Counted from the first letter of the stretch, positions 27,026 to 37,668 are shown. The stretch is 64,000 bases of DNA from an uncultured Alphaproteobacteria bacterium (GCA_944391415.1 CALXTM010000008.1:1-64000); one strand, 5' to 3'. Notes: generated by a model from the letters alone, not told the origin. Made by a program: numbers and translations.

Positions 27026-28119
27026 TGGCACCTCCTAACTTGTCGGCTAAAGCAGCTGACAAAAATAAATCTATATCGCCGTCCAAAACTGCCTTGGTAT
27101 CTGAGGTCTCAACCTCAGTACGCAAATCTTTTACCATTTTGTATGGTTGCAAAACATATGAGCGAATCTGGTATCCCCAACCATTATCACCTTGATTGTC
27201 TCGCTGCTCCGAGGCTTTGGCCTCACGCTTTTTTATTTCAAGCTCATATAATTTTGCTTTGAGCATTTTCCAGGCGGCTTCTCGGTTTTGGAATTGAGAA
27301 CGCTGATTTTGACACTGAACGACTATACCGGTTGGCAAGTGTGTAATTCGCACCGCGGAATCGGTTTTGTTAATGTGTTGTCCACCAGCACCCGAGGCAC
27401 GATATGTATCAACGCGACAGTCGGCCTCATTAATATTAATTTCGATACTGTCATCAATGACCGGATAAACTCCGACAGAGGCAAAACTTGTATGTCTTCT
27501 GGCGTTGCTGTCAAAAGGCGAAATTCTAACCAACCGATGAACTCCGCTTTCGGATTTAAGCCAGCCATATGCATTGCGGCCTGATATCCTTAATGTGGCG
27601 GATTTAATCCCGGCAACATCACCTTCGGTTTCCTCAATATATTCAACCTTATAATGATGCGCCTCTGCCCAACGAGAATACATCCTTACCAACATTTCTG
27701 CCCAATCTTGCGCTTCCGTGCCGCCAGAGCCTGAGTGTACCTCAACAAAAGCATCGTTGCCGTCTGCCTCGCCGGACAATAATGCCTCCAGCTCACAATG
27801 TTTGACTTTGCTTTGAAGCTCTTTTAGCTGTTCATATATATAATCCAGCTCTTTGTCTTGATCCTCAATCTCGGCAAGCTCCCGCAAATCATCAAAATTA
27901 TGCTTCATTTCATTGAAATTGTTCAGATTGAACTCAAGCGTATTTTTTTCCGTCATCAACTTTTGAGCCTTGGCCGGAGATGACCAAAGATTGGCATCCG
28001 AGGTTAAACTTTCTAACTCTGACAAACGCAATAGCGCATTGTCATAGTCAAAGAGACCTCCTCAGCAATGCTAAAGATTGCTCAATGTTTTGGCTGATTT
28101 CATAGATGTCTGCTCGCAT
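27018..28119 (-). CDS. prfB: peptide chain release factor 2 (programmed +1 frameshift)
   Basis: RF2 releases peptides at UGA and UAA. The gene is read as 23 codons from ATG 28119, then an in-frame TGA (28050-28048), then continues in the +1 frame to 27018, giving about 366 residues, the usual length. The second part holds the GAGGQHINKTDSAVRITH peptidyl-hydrolysis motif with GGQ. AAGGAG lies upstream of the ATG. It sits between mrcA and the hydrolase gene. Confidence 0.96.
28048..28062 (-). promoter_or_regulatory. prfB autoregulatory +1 frameshift site
   Basis: On the minus strand the order is AGGAGG (28062-28057), TCT, CTT (28053-28051), TGA (28050-28048), C. This is the classic RF2 slip site: an internal Shine-Dalgarno followed by CTT TGA C. 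Low RF2 favours the shift and so restores RF2. Confidence 0.95.
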
Positions 28120-28134
28120 ATCGGTCTTATCTCC

Positions 28135-30612
28135 TTAATACTCGCTTCCGAATTGTATTTCATCGTCGCTGTTTTGCTCATAACTTATCTGCGGGGCTAC
28201 ATCATCGGTCGCATTTTCGGTTGAGGTTGTTTTTTCATCCTCGCCTATCACCTTTTGCTGCATGGCGCGTTTGGCTGCCTCGGGTTTAAGCGCTTCCCAA
28301 ATAACACTTGTATCATTCGGAGTGGCCGGTTTGCCGGTGTCATGATTAATACGAACAAGCTTAATACCGCTTGGAATACGGAAAGGAACATCGGCCTGGG
28401 TGTCAAGAGCATCTTTCATAAAACTATAGAAAATCGGCAAAGCGGCTGCCGCACCTGTTTCATAGCGGCCAAGAGAACGAGGATTATCAAACCCGACATA
28501 AACCCCAACAACCAAATCAGGCGAAAATCCCACAAACCAAGCATCCTGATTCTTGTTGGTGGTTCCGGTCTTGCCGGCCAAATGTTTGCCCAGCGAACGC
28601 AATTTGCCGCCGGTGCCATATTGTACGACACCTTCCAAAATACTTACCATCTGATATGCACTGAGAGGGTCCAAAACTTGTTCTCTTACATCTTGAAGCT
28701 CCGGTACTGGCTGATCTTCCCATTTATCAACCGAACAGCCATTGCATTCACGTCCGTCATGGCGATAGATAGTGGCACCGTTGCGGTCTTGAATACGCTC
28801 AATTAAATAAGGAGTTATCTTTTTGCCGCCGTTTACAAACATCCCGTAGGCCGAGGCCATGTTGATAAGTTTGGTCTCGCCGGCTCCAAGCGACATCGAC
28901 AACAACTCGGGCAAATTATCATTAACGCCCATTTTTTTGGCATATTCGGCGACCTTGTCCATGCCGACTTCTTGTGCCAGACGAACAGTCATTAAGTTGC
29001 GTGATTTTTCAATTCCCTGACGCAAAGTCATCAGACCATAAAACTTCTTGGAATAATTAACCGGCTTCCATACCGGCTGGCCCTTACCCTGGTCGAGCAC
29101 AAACGGAGCATCCAAAATAAGATCCGTCGGTTCATAGCCGTTTTCAAGCGCTGCTATGTAAACAATCGGCTTAAAGGCTGAACCGGTTTGACGTTTGGCC
29201 TGGGTTGCTCTGTTATATTGTGATTTTTGGAAAGAATAGCCGCCAACCATGGCTAAAATTTTGCCAGTGTGCGGATCAAGAGCTATCAAGGCTCCCTCGA
29301 CATTTGGAATCTGCCGCAAATAATAGCTATTGGCCGAAAGTTTGTGTTTTGAAGCATCTTGCTCGGAAAGTTTCTCAACCAAAATTACATCGCCTTGTTT
29401 AAGAACATCAGAGACTTTTTGCGGTTGACCACCAACTGATTGATTGCGCAAATTTTTGCGAGCCCAGGAAAGAACACTAAGCGGAATCTCGCCTTTGGCA
29501 CCCGACTGGGTCTCGATATCGGCTTTAGCTGATGATATATTCGAAACTATGGCTATCTCCCAGCTGTCTTTGGCCCCGCCAGGCTTTTTTACAGCACGAA
29601 ATTTTTCCTGCCAACCTTCATCCAGCGTAATTGTTTGCAAAGCCTGACGCCAGCCATGTCGACGATCATAATTTTCCAGTTCTGCACTAAAGGCTTTGGT
29701 AGCAATTTCCTGAAGACGCGGATTAAGCGTGGTGCGGATTAGAAGCCCGCCCTCATAGAGTGCATCCTCGCCGAATTCTTTATTGACCTGGCGTCTGACA
29801 TCTTCACTAAAATATTGCGCATATTTTACCAACTCTCCGCGACCCGATATTACCTCAAGCGGCTGCGATCTTGCTTCAAGTGCCTCGTCTTCGGTAATAT
29901 AGCCTTCCTCACACATGCGATCGATAACCCAATTGCGGCGTGATACTGCCGCGTCATATTTGGTCTTGGGATTATAATTATTTGGCCCCTTGGGAAGTGC
30001 TGCCAAATATGCCGCCTCGGCAATGCTTAACTCATCCAGCGATTTGCCAAAATAATTCATGGCCGCGGCCGCAACACCATATGAGCGATTGCCCAGATAG
30101 ATTTCGTTTAGATACAGCTCCAAAATATGCTCTTTGCTAAAAGCTTGCTCCATTTTGATTGCCAACAAAGCCTCTTTAATCTTACGTTTGTAGGATAATT
30201 CTGACGACAGCAGAAAATTTTTGGCTACCTGTTGGGTAATGGTTGATGCCCCTGACGGACGTTTGCCACTGCCAAAATGCTTAATATTGGTTAATACTGC
30301 TCGGATAATACCTATAAAGTCGACCCCAAAATGATGATAAAAATTTTTGTCTTCGGCCGAAATAAAGGCCTGTTTAACCAAATCAGGAATTTTATTTTCC
30401 GGAACAAACAATCTTTTTTCGGCGGCATATTCCATCATTACCTGACCATCACCCGCATATAATCTGGTTGTAACGGCAGGTTCATATTTTTCAAGTTGCC
30501 TATATTCCGGCAACTCTTGAGATATTTGCCAAACCGATGTGATAATTACGATAAGAGCTATCACCGCAAAGAAAAAGCAAGTGCTGAGAAATGATGACAG
30601 AGTTTTTAGCAT
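28135..30612 (-). CDS. mrcA: bifunctional penicillin-binding protein 1A
   Basis: An 825-residue class A PBP making and cross-linking peptidoglycan. It has an N-terminal transmembrane helix, then a GT51 domain with EDKNFYHHFGVD, GASTITQQVAKN and NEIYLGNRSYGVAAAA. An intermediate OB-like region follows, then the transpeptidase domain with SAFK (Ser near 477), SRN and KTGT (about 680). GGGA precedes the ATG. It lies between amiC and prfB, an arrangement common in alphaproteobacteria. Confidence 0.96.
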   Translation of the reverse strand: MLKTLSSFLSTCFFFAVIALIVIITSVWQISQELPEYRQLEKYEPAVTTRLYAGDGQVMMEYAAEKRLFVPENKIPDLVKQAFISAEDKNFYHHFGVDFIGIIRAVLTNIKHFGSGKRPSGASTITQQVAKNFLLSSELSYKRKIKEALLAIKMEQAFSKEHILELYLNEIYLGNRSYGVAAAAMNYFGKSLDELSIAEAAYLAALPKGPNNYNPKTKYDAAVSRRNWVIDRMCEEGYITEDEALEARSQPLEVISGRGELVKYAQYFSEDVRRQVNKEFGEDALYEGGLLIRTTLNPRLQEIATKAFSAELENYDRRHGWRQALQTITLDEGWQEKFRAVKKPGGAKDSWEIAIVSNISSAKADIETQSGAKGEIPLSVLSWARKNLRNQSVGGQPQKVSDVLKQGDVILVEKLSEQDASKHKLSANSYYLRQIPNVEGALIALDPHTGKILAMVGGYSFQKSQYNRATQAKRQTGSAFKPIVYIAALENGYEPTDLILDAPFVLDQGKGQPVWKPVNYSKKFYGLMTLRQGIEKSRNLMTVRLAQEVGMDKVAEYAKKMGVNDNLPELLSMSLGAGETKLINMASAYGMFVNGGKKITPYLIERIQDRNGATIYRHDGRECNGCSVDKWEDQPVPELQDVREQVLDPLSAYQMVSILEGVVQYGTGGKLRSLGKHLAGKTGTTNKNQDAWFVGFSPDLVVGVYVGFDNPRSLGRYETGAAAALPIFYSFMKDALDTQADVPFRIPSGIKLVRINHDTGKPATPNDTSVIWEALKPEAAKRAMQQKVIGEDEKTTSTENATDDVAPQISYEQNSDDEIQFGSEY

Positions 30613-30678
30613 TGGTATCCCGATTAATGATTTTATTTACCTACTACTTGTAGTAAAATTTTATTGTCATGTCAAATA

Positions 30679-31902
30679 TTAATGCTTGGGGTTTTGAAAA
30701 TATTTGTCAATTGCTTTGACAGCTGCTTCACCCAATTTGCGACGATAAGATTTTTGGCGCAACTGGCGTTCCTCGGTTGGGTTGGATAAATATCCCAATT
30801 CCAGCAAAACAGAAGGAACATCGGGGGCTTTTAACACAGCAAAACCGGCAAATCGATGTGTGTTGCTTACGGTTTTGGCAACCTTTGACATTTGCGCGCT
30901 TAAAAGTGAGGCAAATTCCGCTGATGAATTATTAGTTTCTCTTTGAGCAAGATTAAGCAATATATCACTTACTTCTTTTGAGTGTTCGGCAAAATTTAGC
31001 CCGGCAACAATGTCGGCTTTGTTTTCTTTTTCGGCCAAAGCCGCAGCCTCCTTGTCTGAGGCGGTTTCGGACAAGGTATATACCGAAAGTCCTACGGCTT
31101 TGCGGTTTTTGGCACTGTCAGCGTGGACAGATATAAACAAATCGGCATCATGGCTACGTGAGATTTTTACCCTTTCACGCAACGGAATAAATACATCGCG
31201 ACTTCTGGTTAAATAAACTTTATATTTGCCTTTTTGATCCAAAAGCTCTTTGAGCTCTTTGGCCATGGAAAGTGTGATATTTTTTTCATAGGTGCCGTTA
31301 TATCCGATTGCTCCGGGGTCAACGCCACCGTGGCCCGCATCAATAACAATTATCTTGCGTTGTTTGGCTTTGGTTGCAGGAGAAGTGGCTGCAGCCTTGG
31401 TTGAAACCGAGGTATCGGCCGGATTATAATCATTACTGCTTACGGCGTGAGAATTGCCTATTTTAGACAAGAACTCTCGCTCGGAAGTTGCCTCCAAATC
31501 AATAGCAAAACGCCAATTAAAATTGCTCTGCGGCGAAAGCATAAACACTTTTTTGATGAGAATCGGCTTTTTAAGGTCAAAAACAATACGTATGCCGTTA
31601 ACCCCGACTGTGCCTATCCTTATATTATCAACAAAAATATTATTGTCTTTGTTTTTGGCAACCTCGGGAGAAACATCAACCCCTTGCGCGTCTATAACCA
31701 ATCTGTTTGGCTCACTTAAAGTAAAGACCTTGTAATCGAATTTAGAATCGGCATCAAATACTATTCTGACACTGCCTATCCCCTGGCCTATTCTAAGCCC
31801 GGTTATCTTGCCGGCCCAAGCATTTGAAGAGAATGCAAGACCCATCACGGCAATAACCATTGCCGTGAACACCAGCTTAATTGTTTGGGTTAATCGTTGC
31901 AT
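30679..31902 (-). CDS. amiC: N-acetylmuramoyl-L-alanine amidase with AMIN domain
   Basis: A 407-residue periplasmic amidase splitting daughter-cell peptidoglycan. It has a signal peptide ending near SNAWA, an AMIN domain (about 33-130) and an Amidase_3 domain from about 190 with IVIDAGHGGVDPGAIG, FISVHADS and a late catalytic Glu in VLLELGYLSNPTEE. ATG 31902 has AAAGG 8 nt upstream. First gene of the amiC-mrcA-prfB run, divergent from rne. Confidence 0.94.
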   Translation of the reverse strand: MQRLTQTIKLVFTAMVIAVMGLAFSSNAWAGKITGLRIGQGIGSVRIVFDADSKFDYKVFTLSEPNRLVIDAQGVDVSPEVAKNKDNNIFVDNIRIGTVGVNGIRIVFDLKKPILIKKVFMLSPQSNFNWRFAIDLEATSEREFLSKIGNSHAVSSNDYNPADTSVSTKAAATSPATKAKQRKIIVIDAGHGGVDPGAIGYNGTYEKNITLSMAKELKELLDQKGKYKVYLTRSRDVFIPLRERVKISRSHDADLFISVHADSAKNRKAVGLSVYTLSETASDKEAAALAEKENKADIVAGLNFAEHSKEVSDILLNLAQRETNNSSAEFASLLSAQMSKVAKTVSNTHRFAGFAVLKAPDVPSVLLELGYLSNPTEERQLRQKSYRRKLGEAAVKAIDKYFQNPKH

Positions 31903-32400
31903 TCTCAAACCTTTCCATTATGAGATTGAAGTATACGGAATAGTTATTTACAATATCTTAAAAAAATATGACAGATCTAAAAAATATTGTTGTGTTTTAA
32001 ATTAAAGCGTATATGCTGATGAATAAGTTTTGACGGAATTTATCGTGTCGAGCCGAATTTGATGAAACCAAAAACAACTAATTGACCATGCTTCGGTCTT
32101 GACACCGCCGCTTTTTCAATGAGATCAAGTGTGCACCGCAAAACTCTTTAGAGGCAAATTTTGCCGGAAGAAATTGCAAGATTTTTGAAGTCGGCCGCCA
32201 ATCAACAATAACAAATTTTGAGCCGCCTTTTTATCGCCAATATGATCCGCATCAATACGAGCTGTAAGTCGGGTCAGGCACAAAAATAAAAAAGCACATA
32301 TTTTGTGTGGTTTGGCATATTTGGATCTTTGATGTTTTCTCCGGCACTATAAAATAACATAACAGTCATTTTATCATGACTGACAAACGGAGATTTTTTT
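31903..32400 (+). promoter_or_regulatory. divergent region and probable long rne leader
   Basis: 498 bp without a gene between amiC and rne. RNase E genes often carry long, structured, autoregulatory 5' leaders. Here CAGTCAT (32363-32369) pairs with ATGACTG (32376-32382) just before the GGAG ribosome site. Other short stems are possible around 32225-32300. I could not identify the promoter or a known leader family. Confidence 0.4.
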
Positions 32401-34764
32401 ATGACTAAAAGAATGTTAATTGATGACACCCAGCCCGAAGAAACACGGGTGGTGGTTGTTAACGGCAATAAGCTTGAGGATGTAGAATTTGAAAGCTCTA
32501 ATCGCAAACAAATCAAAGGCAATATATATTTGGGAAAAATCATGCGTGTTGAACCTTCGTTGCAGGCATGTTTTGTTGATTATGGCGGAAACAGACATGG
32601 TTTTATGGCCTTTGGCGAAATACACCCTGACTATTACAATGTCACCGATGAAGAACTGGCTGAAGTCGATAATGAAGTCAATGAGATAATTGAAAATAAA
32701 AAAAGAATAATTAAAGAACGTGAAATAGAGCGTGAACGCCGGGCCAAGGAAAAAGCTTTAGCCAGAGAGGAGGCTCTCAGATTAAAAGCACAGGAAGAGG
32801 CAGAAAGACTTGCCGAGCAAAATAATGATAACAAAGAACCGACTGTGGCTGAAGCCAAAGAGGAAGTCCTGGAAACAAACGCTGATCAAACTGCTGAAAA
32901 CGTATATGTAACCGAGGAGGAGTTCATTGCCGAAGAAGAAGCCAAAGAGGAAGAAGGCGGCAAGAAACGGACCAAACGTCGGATGCTTAAGAAAAAATAC
33001 CGCAAGCAAATTGCTGCCGAAAGCAATAACGACACCAATAAAGATGCAAAAGAAATAAAAGTTATGGCCGAGGATGTCGGGTTGGAAGAAGATGTAATAT
33101 CATCCGGCGAAATCGACGATGCGGATGATGTTTGTGAAACAGATGACGATTACGAAGAAGATGATGACAGCCTAGATTTTGAAATACAACGCAAATTGAT
33201 TAAGGCTCGCAAATTATATCATCGTCATAAGATTCAAGATGTTATCAAAGAAGGTCAAACCGTATTGGTTCAAGTGGTTAAAGAAGAACGCGGAAACAAA
33301 GGTGCGGCTTTAACAACTTATTTATCGTTGGCCGGAAGATATTGCGTTTTGATGCCAAACAGGATAAAAAGCGGCGGGGTATCAAGAAAAATAACCAATG
33401 CTGCCGACCGAACAAGGCTTAAAGAAATTGTCAAAGAATTGCCGCTTAACCCGGATATGTCAATTATCGTAAGGACAGCCGGTGAAGAAAAGACTAAATC
33501 AGATATTGTAAGAGACTACAATTATCTTATAAGGGCTTGGAATCAGATTAGAATTGATGCACTCAAAAATAAAGCACCAAAACTTATTCATGAAGAAGGA
33601 AATTTGATTAAAAGAGCTTTACGCGATATCTATACCAAAGATATTTCGGAAATATTGGTGGCTGGCGAGGATGCATTTAAATCGGCCAAAGATTTCTTCC
33701 GAATTTTGTCGCCGCATAATTTGAAAAAAATCAAAAGTTATCGCAACAATGATATTCCGCTGTTTCAACGTTTTCAAGTCGAAGGCCAGTTGGACAAATT
33801 GCATGATCCGAATGCTCAGCTGGAATCGGGCGGTTATTTGGTAATTAATCCGACCGAGGCTTTGGTGTCGATCGATGTTAACTCCGGTCGTGCAACTAAA
33901 GAGCAGGATTTGGAAGAAACCGCACTCAAAACCAATCTGGAAGCTTGTGATGAAATTGCCAGACAGTTGAGATTACGTAATTTGGCCGGGTTGGTGGTAA
34001 TCGACTTTATCGACATGGATGAGCCGGCCAACAACCATGCAGTTGAAAAACGCATGAAAGAGGCTTTGAAAAAAGACCGCTCGCGTATTCAGGTTGGTAA
34101 AATGAGTATGTTTGGTCTTTTGGAATTATCAAGACAAAGAATGCACTCTGCTTTTTGGGAAAGCAATTATCAAGTTTGTCCTTATTGCCACGGCAAAGGA
34201 ATTACCAGAACTCTTGAATCAGCCGGAATGTATATATTGCGCATGATTGAAGAAGAAGGAACAAGAAACCGTTCTGCTAAAATCAATGTTGCTGTTCCGC
34301 CGGAGGTAGCTATCTATTTGCTTAATCACAAACGTAAGACCTTGGTCGATTTGGAGCAAAAATATAAGCTTGATATTGTAATCAGCGCCGACGATGATGT
34401 TAAATGCGTGGCTGATTACAAAATAGAAAGAACCAAAGCCGTTACGGCCAAAGAAGACGAGAAAATCGTGGCCGAACAACCACAAAAAGCCGATGAAATT
34501 CAAGATGTAACAGAGGCATCGGAGCCGGAAGAAGATCAGCAAAAAGAGCAAAATACTCGCCGCAAAGGACGTCGCGGACGTTTTGACCGCCGCAGAGGCA
34601 AAAACTCTAATCGAAGAGATAATCAACCAATGCAACAACCTCAGGAGGCAGTGATTTTATATGACAGTTATGCCCCTGCCGCACCGAAAGAAGAACCAGA
34701 AGCGGCATCAGAACCGGAAAAGAAAGGGAAATCCGCCTGGTGGAGAAAACTTATAAAAGGATAA
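32401..34764 (+). CDS. rne: ribonuclease E
   Basis: A 787-residue RNase E/G endonuclease, the core of the degradosome. The N-terminal S1 domain is split by an acidic/basic insert (about residues 88-275), as in other alphaproteobacterial RNase E. The catalytic part carries SIDVNSGR and VVIDFIDM (metal-binding Asp residues). The zinc-link CPYCHGKG lies near 593. The C-terminus is short and basic (RRKGRRGRFDRRRGK), probably an RNA-binding scaffold. Confidence 0.96.
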   Translation: MTKRMLIDDTQPEETRVVVVNGNKLEDVEFESSNRKQIKGNIYLGKIMRVEPSLQACFVDYGGNRHGFMAFGEIHPDYYNVTDEELAEVDNEVNEIIENKKRIIKEREIERERRAKEKALAREEALRLKAQEEAERLAEQNNDNKEPTVAEAKEEVLETNADQTAENVYVTEEEFIAEEEAKEEEGGKKRTKRRMLKKKYRKQIAAESNNDTNKDAKEIKVMAEDVGLEEDVISSGEIDDADDVCETDDDYEEDDDSLDFEIQRKLIKARKLYHRHKIQDVIKEGQTVLVQVVKEERGNKGAALTTYLSLAGRYCVLMPNRIKSGGVSRKITNAADRTRLKEIVKELPLNPDMSIIVRTAGEEKTKSDIVRDYNYLIRAWNQIRIDALKNKAPKLIHEEGNLIKRALRDIYTKDISEILVAGEDAFKSAKDFFRILSPHNLKKIKSYRNNDIPLFQRFQVEGQLDKLHDPNAQLESGGYLVINPTEALVSIDVNSGRATKEQDLEETALKTNLEACDEIARQLRLRNLAGLVVIDFIDMDEPANNHAVEKRMKEALKKDRSRIQVGKMSMFGLLELSRQRMHSAFWESNYQVCPYCHGKGITRTLESAGMYILRMIEEEGTRNRSAKINVAVPPEVAIYLLNHKRKTLVDLEQKYKLDIVISADDDVKCVADYKIERTKAVTAKEDEKIVAEQPQKADEIQDVTEASEPEEDQQKEQNTRRKGRRGRFDRRRGKNSNRRDNQPMQQPQEAVILYDSYAPAAPKEEPEAASEPEKKGKSAWWRKLIKG

Positions 34765-36107
34765 AAAAAACTAAACTATGGCAAAAAAGGCTGGCCGCAA
34801 TATTAATTGCGGTTTCGGTCTTTTTGTCTTTTGGAGCGAGAGCCAATGATGGAATAAGAATTATTTCGGACGAGGAGACCGAGCAGCTTTTGGCCGATAT
34901 AATTAAACCTTTGTTCAATGCTGCCGGTCTAAAGTTTAATCGTAACAATATATTTATTGTGGAAGATAATTCCCTTAATGCTTTTGTTGCAGACGGGAAT
35001 CGGTTGTTTGTTCATACCGGAACCATTATAAGGGCCGATAATGTTAATGAGTTGGTCGGGGTTATTGCTCATGAAACCGGGCATATCATGGGAGGACATA
35101 TCTTACGCCAAAAGCTTAAAGCACAAGATATGAGTGAGGTTTCTTTGGTGTCGGCTATTTTGGCCGGTGCGGGAGCGGCATTGAGCGGCCGCGGTGATGT
35201 GGCAATGGCTGTCATGCTGGGCGGACAAACATCAATGCTAAACCACTATACCGCATATCGTACCGGTGAGGAACGTTCGGCCGATGAAGCTGCGGTTAAA
35301 CTGCTCAATAGCACCGGACAATCGCCTAAAGGTATCTTGCAATTTATGAAAAAAATATCGCAGGACAATATGTTAAACGGCAGAGTGGAAATTCCCTATT
35401 TTAGAACACACCCTATCACATCGGAACGAATAAACTTTTTTGAAAAACAAAGCGAAATCTCGCCTTATCCTGCGACATCTGATTATGATGATGAATTTTT
35501 GCGGATTAAGGCCAAATTAAAAGCATATTTGCTATCCCCTCAACAAACATTTAAGGAATATCCTTTAACAAAAAACGATATTCCGTCTTTGTATGCCCAA
35601 GCGGTTGCTTATCTAAAACAGCTTAAATTTGATAAAGCGGCAGATAAAATAAATATTCTGATAAAAAAAGAACCTAATAATCCGTTCTTTTATGAGTTAA
35701 AAGGCCAGATATTGCTTGAAACGGGAAATCTGGCAAAAGCAAAAGAATGTTTTGCCAAAGCCTATGATTTGCTGCCTAATTCGGCATTGATGCAAATTAA
35801 TTATGCGCAGGCTGTTTTGGAAGATAGTCCTGATCAAAAAGATGCACGCCTGGCCATAAATTTGTTGAACAAATCTTTAATCTCGGCTCCAAAGGGATTT
35901 GCTTGGATGCTGCTGGCAAAAGCTTATGGAATTGTCGGCGATATGGCTGAGGCCAATTATGCCGCGGCTGAGTATTCATTGAGAATCGGAGCGTTGCAAA
36001 CAGCGCAAAATCAATTAAAAAACGCTGCCAAATATCCGATGTCAAAACAATTAAAATTAAAATGTGAAGACTTGGCACAAAGAATTAAAGCAATCAAACA
36101 AGGCTGA
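34740..36107 (+). CDS. M48 metalloprotease with TPR domain (BepA-like)
   Basis: A 455-residue protein, exported by an N-terminal signal (LAAILIAVSVFLSFGARA). The zinc motif is HETGH at about 117, with the third ligand in ERSADE. The C-terminal half is a TPR-type helical repeat region. E. coli BepA, with the same layout, degrades or assists outer-membrane proteins such as LptD. Start is GTG 34740, overlapping the end of rne by 25 bp; no in-frame ATG fits before the signal peptide. Probably co-transcribed with rne. Confidence 0.88.
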   Translation: MEKTYKRIKKTKLWQKRLAAILIAVSVFLSFGARANDGIRIISDEETEQLLADIIKPLFNAAGLKFNRNNIFIVEDNSLNAFVADGNRLFVHTGTIIRADNVNELVGVIAHETGHIMGGHILRQKLKAQDMSEVSLVSAILAGAGAALSGRGDVAMAVMLGGQTSMLNHYTAYRTGEERSADEAAVKLLNSTGQSPKGILQFMKKISQDNMLNGRVEIPYFRTHPITSERINFFEKQSEISPYPATSDYDDEFLRIKAKLKAYLLSPQQTFKEYPLTKNDIPSLYAQAVAYLKQLKFDKAADKINILIKKEPNNPFFYELKGQILLETGNLAKAKECFAKAYDLLPNSALMQINYAQAVLEDSPDQKDARLAINLLNKSLISAPKGFAWMLLAKAYGIVGDMAEANYAAAEYSLRIGALQTAQNQLKNAAKYPMSKQLKLKCEDLAQRIKAIKQG

Positions 36108-36129
36108 GTGAAAACTGCCTTGTTATTTT
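36097..36129 (+). terminator. terminator after the M48 gene
   Basis: AACAAGGC (36097-36104) pairs with GCCTTGTT (36117-36124), followed by ATTTT. It overlaps the stop of the M48 protease gene. Confidence 0.6.
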
Positions 36130-36195
36130 CAATTGTAGAAAATTTATTTTTGTGTTATGATGTCGGTAGATTGGCACAAACAAGGATGATATGTC

Positions 36196-37203
36196 ATGGT
36201 TGATAAAAAAACTCAGGAAGATGCTTTTCAAAAAATTATTGATTGGATAAAAAGCTCTGATTTTGAGCAGGAAAAATTGCCGCTTAAGATAGCCGAAGCT
36301 TGCAATAACAAGCAAGAATATCAAAATTTTCTAACTTATTTGCTAAAAATATCAAATCTTGCCGGTAAAGCCGAGCGCGATAAATTAAAACTTGCGCAGA
36401 ACATCGCCAATAAAAAAATTAAAGAATTGAACAAGCAAGCGGAAAATAACGCTACACCACAGGAACAAAAAAAAGTTACGACTCTGTCGTCGGGCAAAAA
36501 AGATGAGGAAACTGATAAACAACAAAGCGAAGAAACAAAAAATACCTCTGTTGCCCTGCCCAAAATAGTGAATGATTTTGAAACTGCATTTCGGGAAAGA
36601 AAAATTGTGGCTTTGCCGCACAATAAAGACCAGAAAGAATTTCCGTTTGGTTATGATTTGTATAAACCAGGTATTACACCATCACGCGATGATCAGCCGA
36701 CCGGAAATGTCACTATCGAAAGTGAAAACCTTGTTACACTGACCAGTGATGATTTGCAGCACTTTATTGCAACAGTTATGGCCATTAAAAACTCGGGCTC
36801 TGATAAAATTGAGCTTAGTTTGGATAACGGCACCGAAGAAGAAAAGAAAGCTTTTGCCGCTAATGCGATTATTGCCGGTGCTTTGGTGGGAATTAAAGTA
36901 GAAAATTCACCCTATTCGTTGGAAGAACTTAAAGACGTTAACGCTATGGTCGGACATGTAATTAATTTGCAACAAAAACAGCAAGAAATCGCGTCTTTGG
37001 CAGAAAAACAAAATCATAAGCCTGAAGATTTGGAAGCCAAAATTACCGATACTTTTGACTATTATGAAAAGTTCAGCAAAGACTTAATTCCACCTAAAGA
37101 GCAGTTAAAAATCTTTGAGTGCGGAATCCGGGCGGCCAAACAAGATAAAATACGCAATGCCGCTTTGAATGTTTTGCGCCAAAAAAAGGCGAACAGCAAA
37201 TAA
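36196..37203 (+). CDS. hypothetical cytoplasmic protein
   Basis: I do not recognise this 335-residue protein. Residues 1-90 are helical and charged, a Lys/Glu/Gln-rich linker follows (90-115), and a globular part from 115 includes KIELSLDNGTEEEKKAFAAN and a helical C-terminus. No signal or membrane segment. AAGGA precedes the ATG. It stands alone, behind the rne-M48 terminator and convergent with holC. Confidence 0.55.
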   Translation: MVDKKTQEDAFQKIIDWIKSSDFEQEKLPLKIAEACNNKQEYQNFLTYLLKISNLAGKAERDKLKLAQNIANKKIKELNKQAENNATPQEQKKVTTLSSGKKDEETDKQQSEETKNTSVALPKIVNDFETAFRERKIVALPHNKDQKEFPFGYDLYKPGITPSRDDQPTGNVTIESENLVTLTSDDLQHFIATVMAIKNSGSDKIELSLDNGTEEEKKAFAANAIIAGALVGIKVENSPYSLEELKDVNAMVGHVINLQQKQQEIASLAEKQNHKPEDLEAKITDTFDYYEKFSKDLIPPKEQLKIFECGIRAAKQDKIRNAALNVLRQKKANSK

Positions 37204-37214
37204 CCGGCCCGATA

Positions 37215-37667
37215 CTAGGACTGTTGATGCCAGCTGCCGTTATTGTCTTGTTGCCAATAAACGCACTCGTTGCCGCTGTTTTTTACCTGTCGCCAAAAAT
37301 CTCTTGCCTGAGACAGGCTATCAGGATCTGAACCATCAAACAAATTAAGTACTCTGGCAAATTGCGATAAGCTGTCGATAGCGATTTTGGCACCATCGAC
37401 CAAAAAAAGCATCTCGGCTTGATTGGGATTGTCATCACCTGATGTAAGCCAAATCGGCTGCAGAGCAGCGTTGCCGTCTTTTTTTGTGCCGTGAGGCAAA
37501 AAAGATTCATCTTCATAGGTCCACAAAGCCGTATTCAGAAAATCTACTCTGGCCTCGTTACCAACCTTGACCAAGACACGTTTGCCGGTGGTATAGGCTT
37601 TTTCCAACAATTTTGGCAGCACCTGCTCTACCGAACTTAACTGCATGTGATAAAAATCAACTCTCAT
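37215..37667 (-). CDS. holC: DNA polymerase III chi subunit
   Basis: A 150-residue HolC protein that links the clamp loader to SSB. Family features visible are RVDFYHMQLSSVEQVLPKLL, the WTYEDESFLPHG segment and PIWLTSGDDNPNQAEMLFLV. The C-terminal QARDFWRQVKNSG also fits. The ATG lies 2 bp after the degP stop; an in-frame GTG at 37676 is an alternative start. Confidence 0.92.
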   Translation of the reverse strand: MRVDFYHMQLSSVEQVLPKLLEKAYTTGKRVLVKVGNEARVDFLNTALWTYEDESFLPHGTKKDGNAALQPIWLTSGDDNPNQAEMLFLVDGAKIAIDSLSQFARVLNLFDGSDPDSLSQARDFWRQVKNSGNECVYWQQDNNGSWHQQS

Positions 37668-37668
37668 T

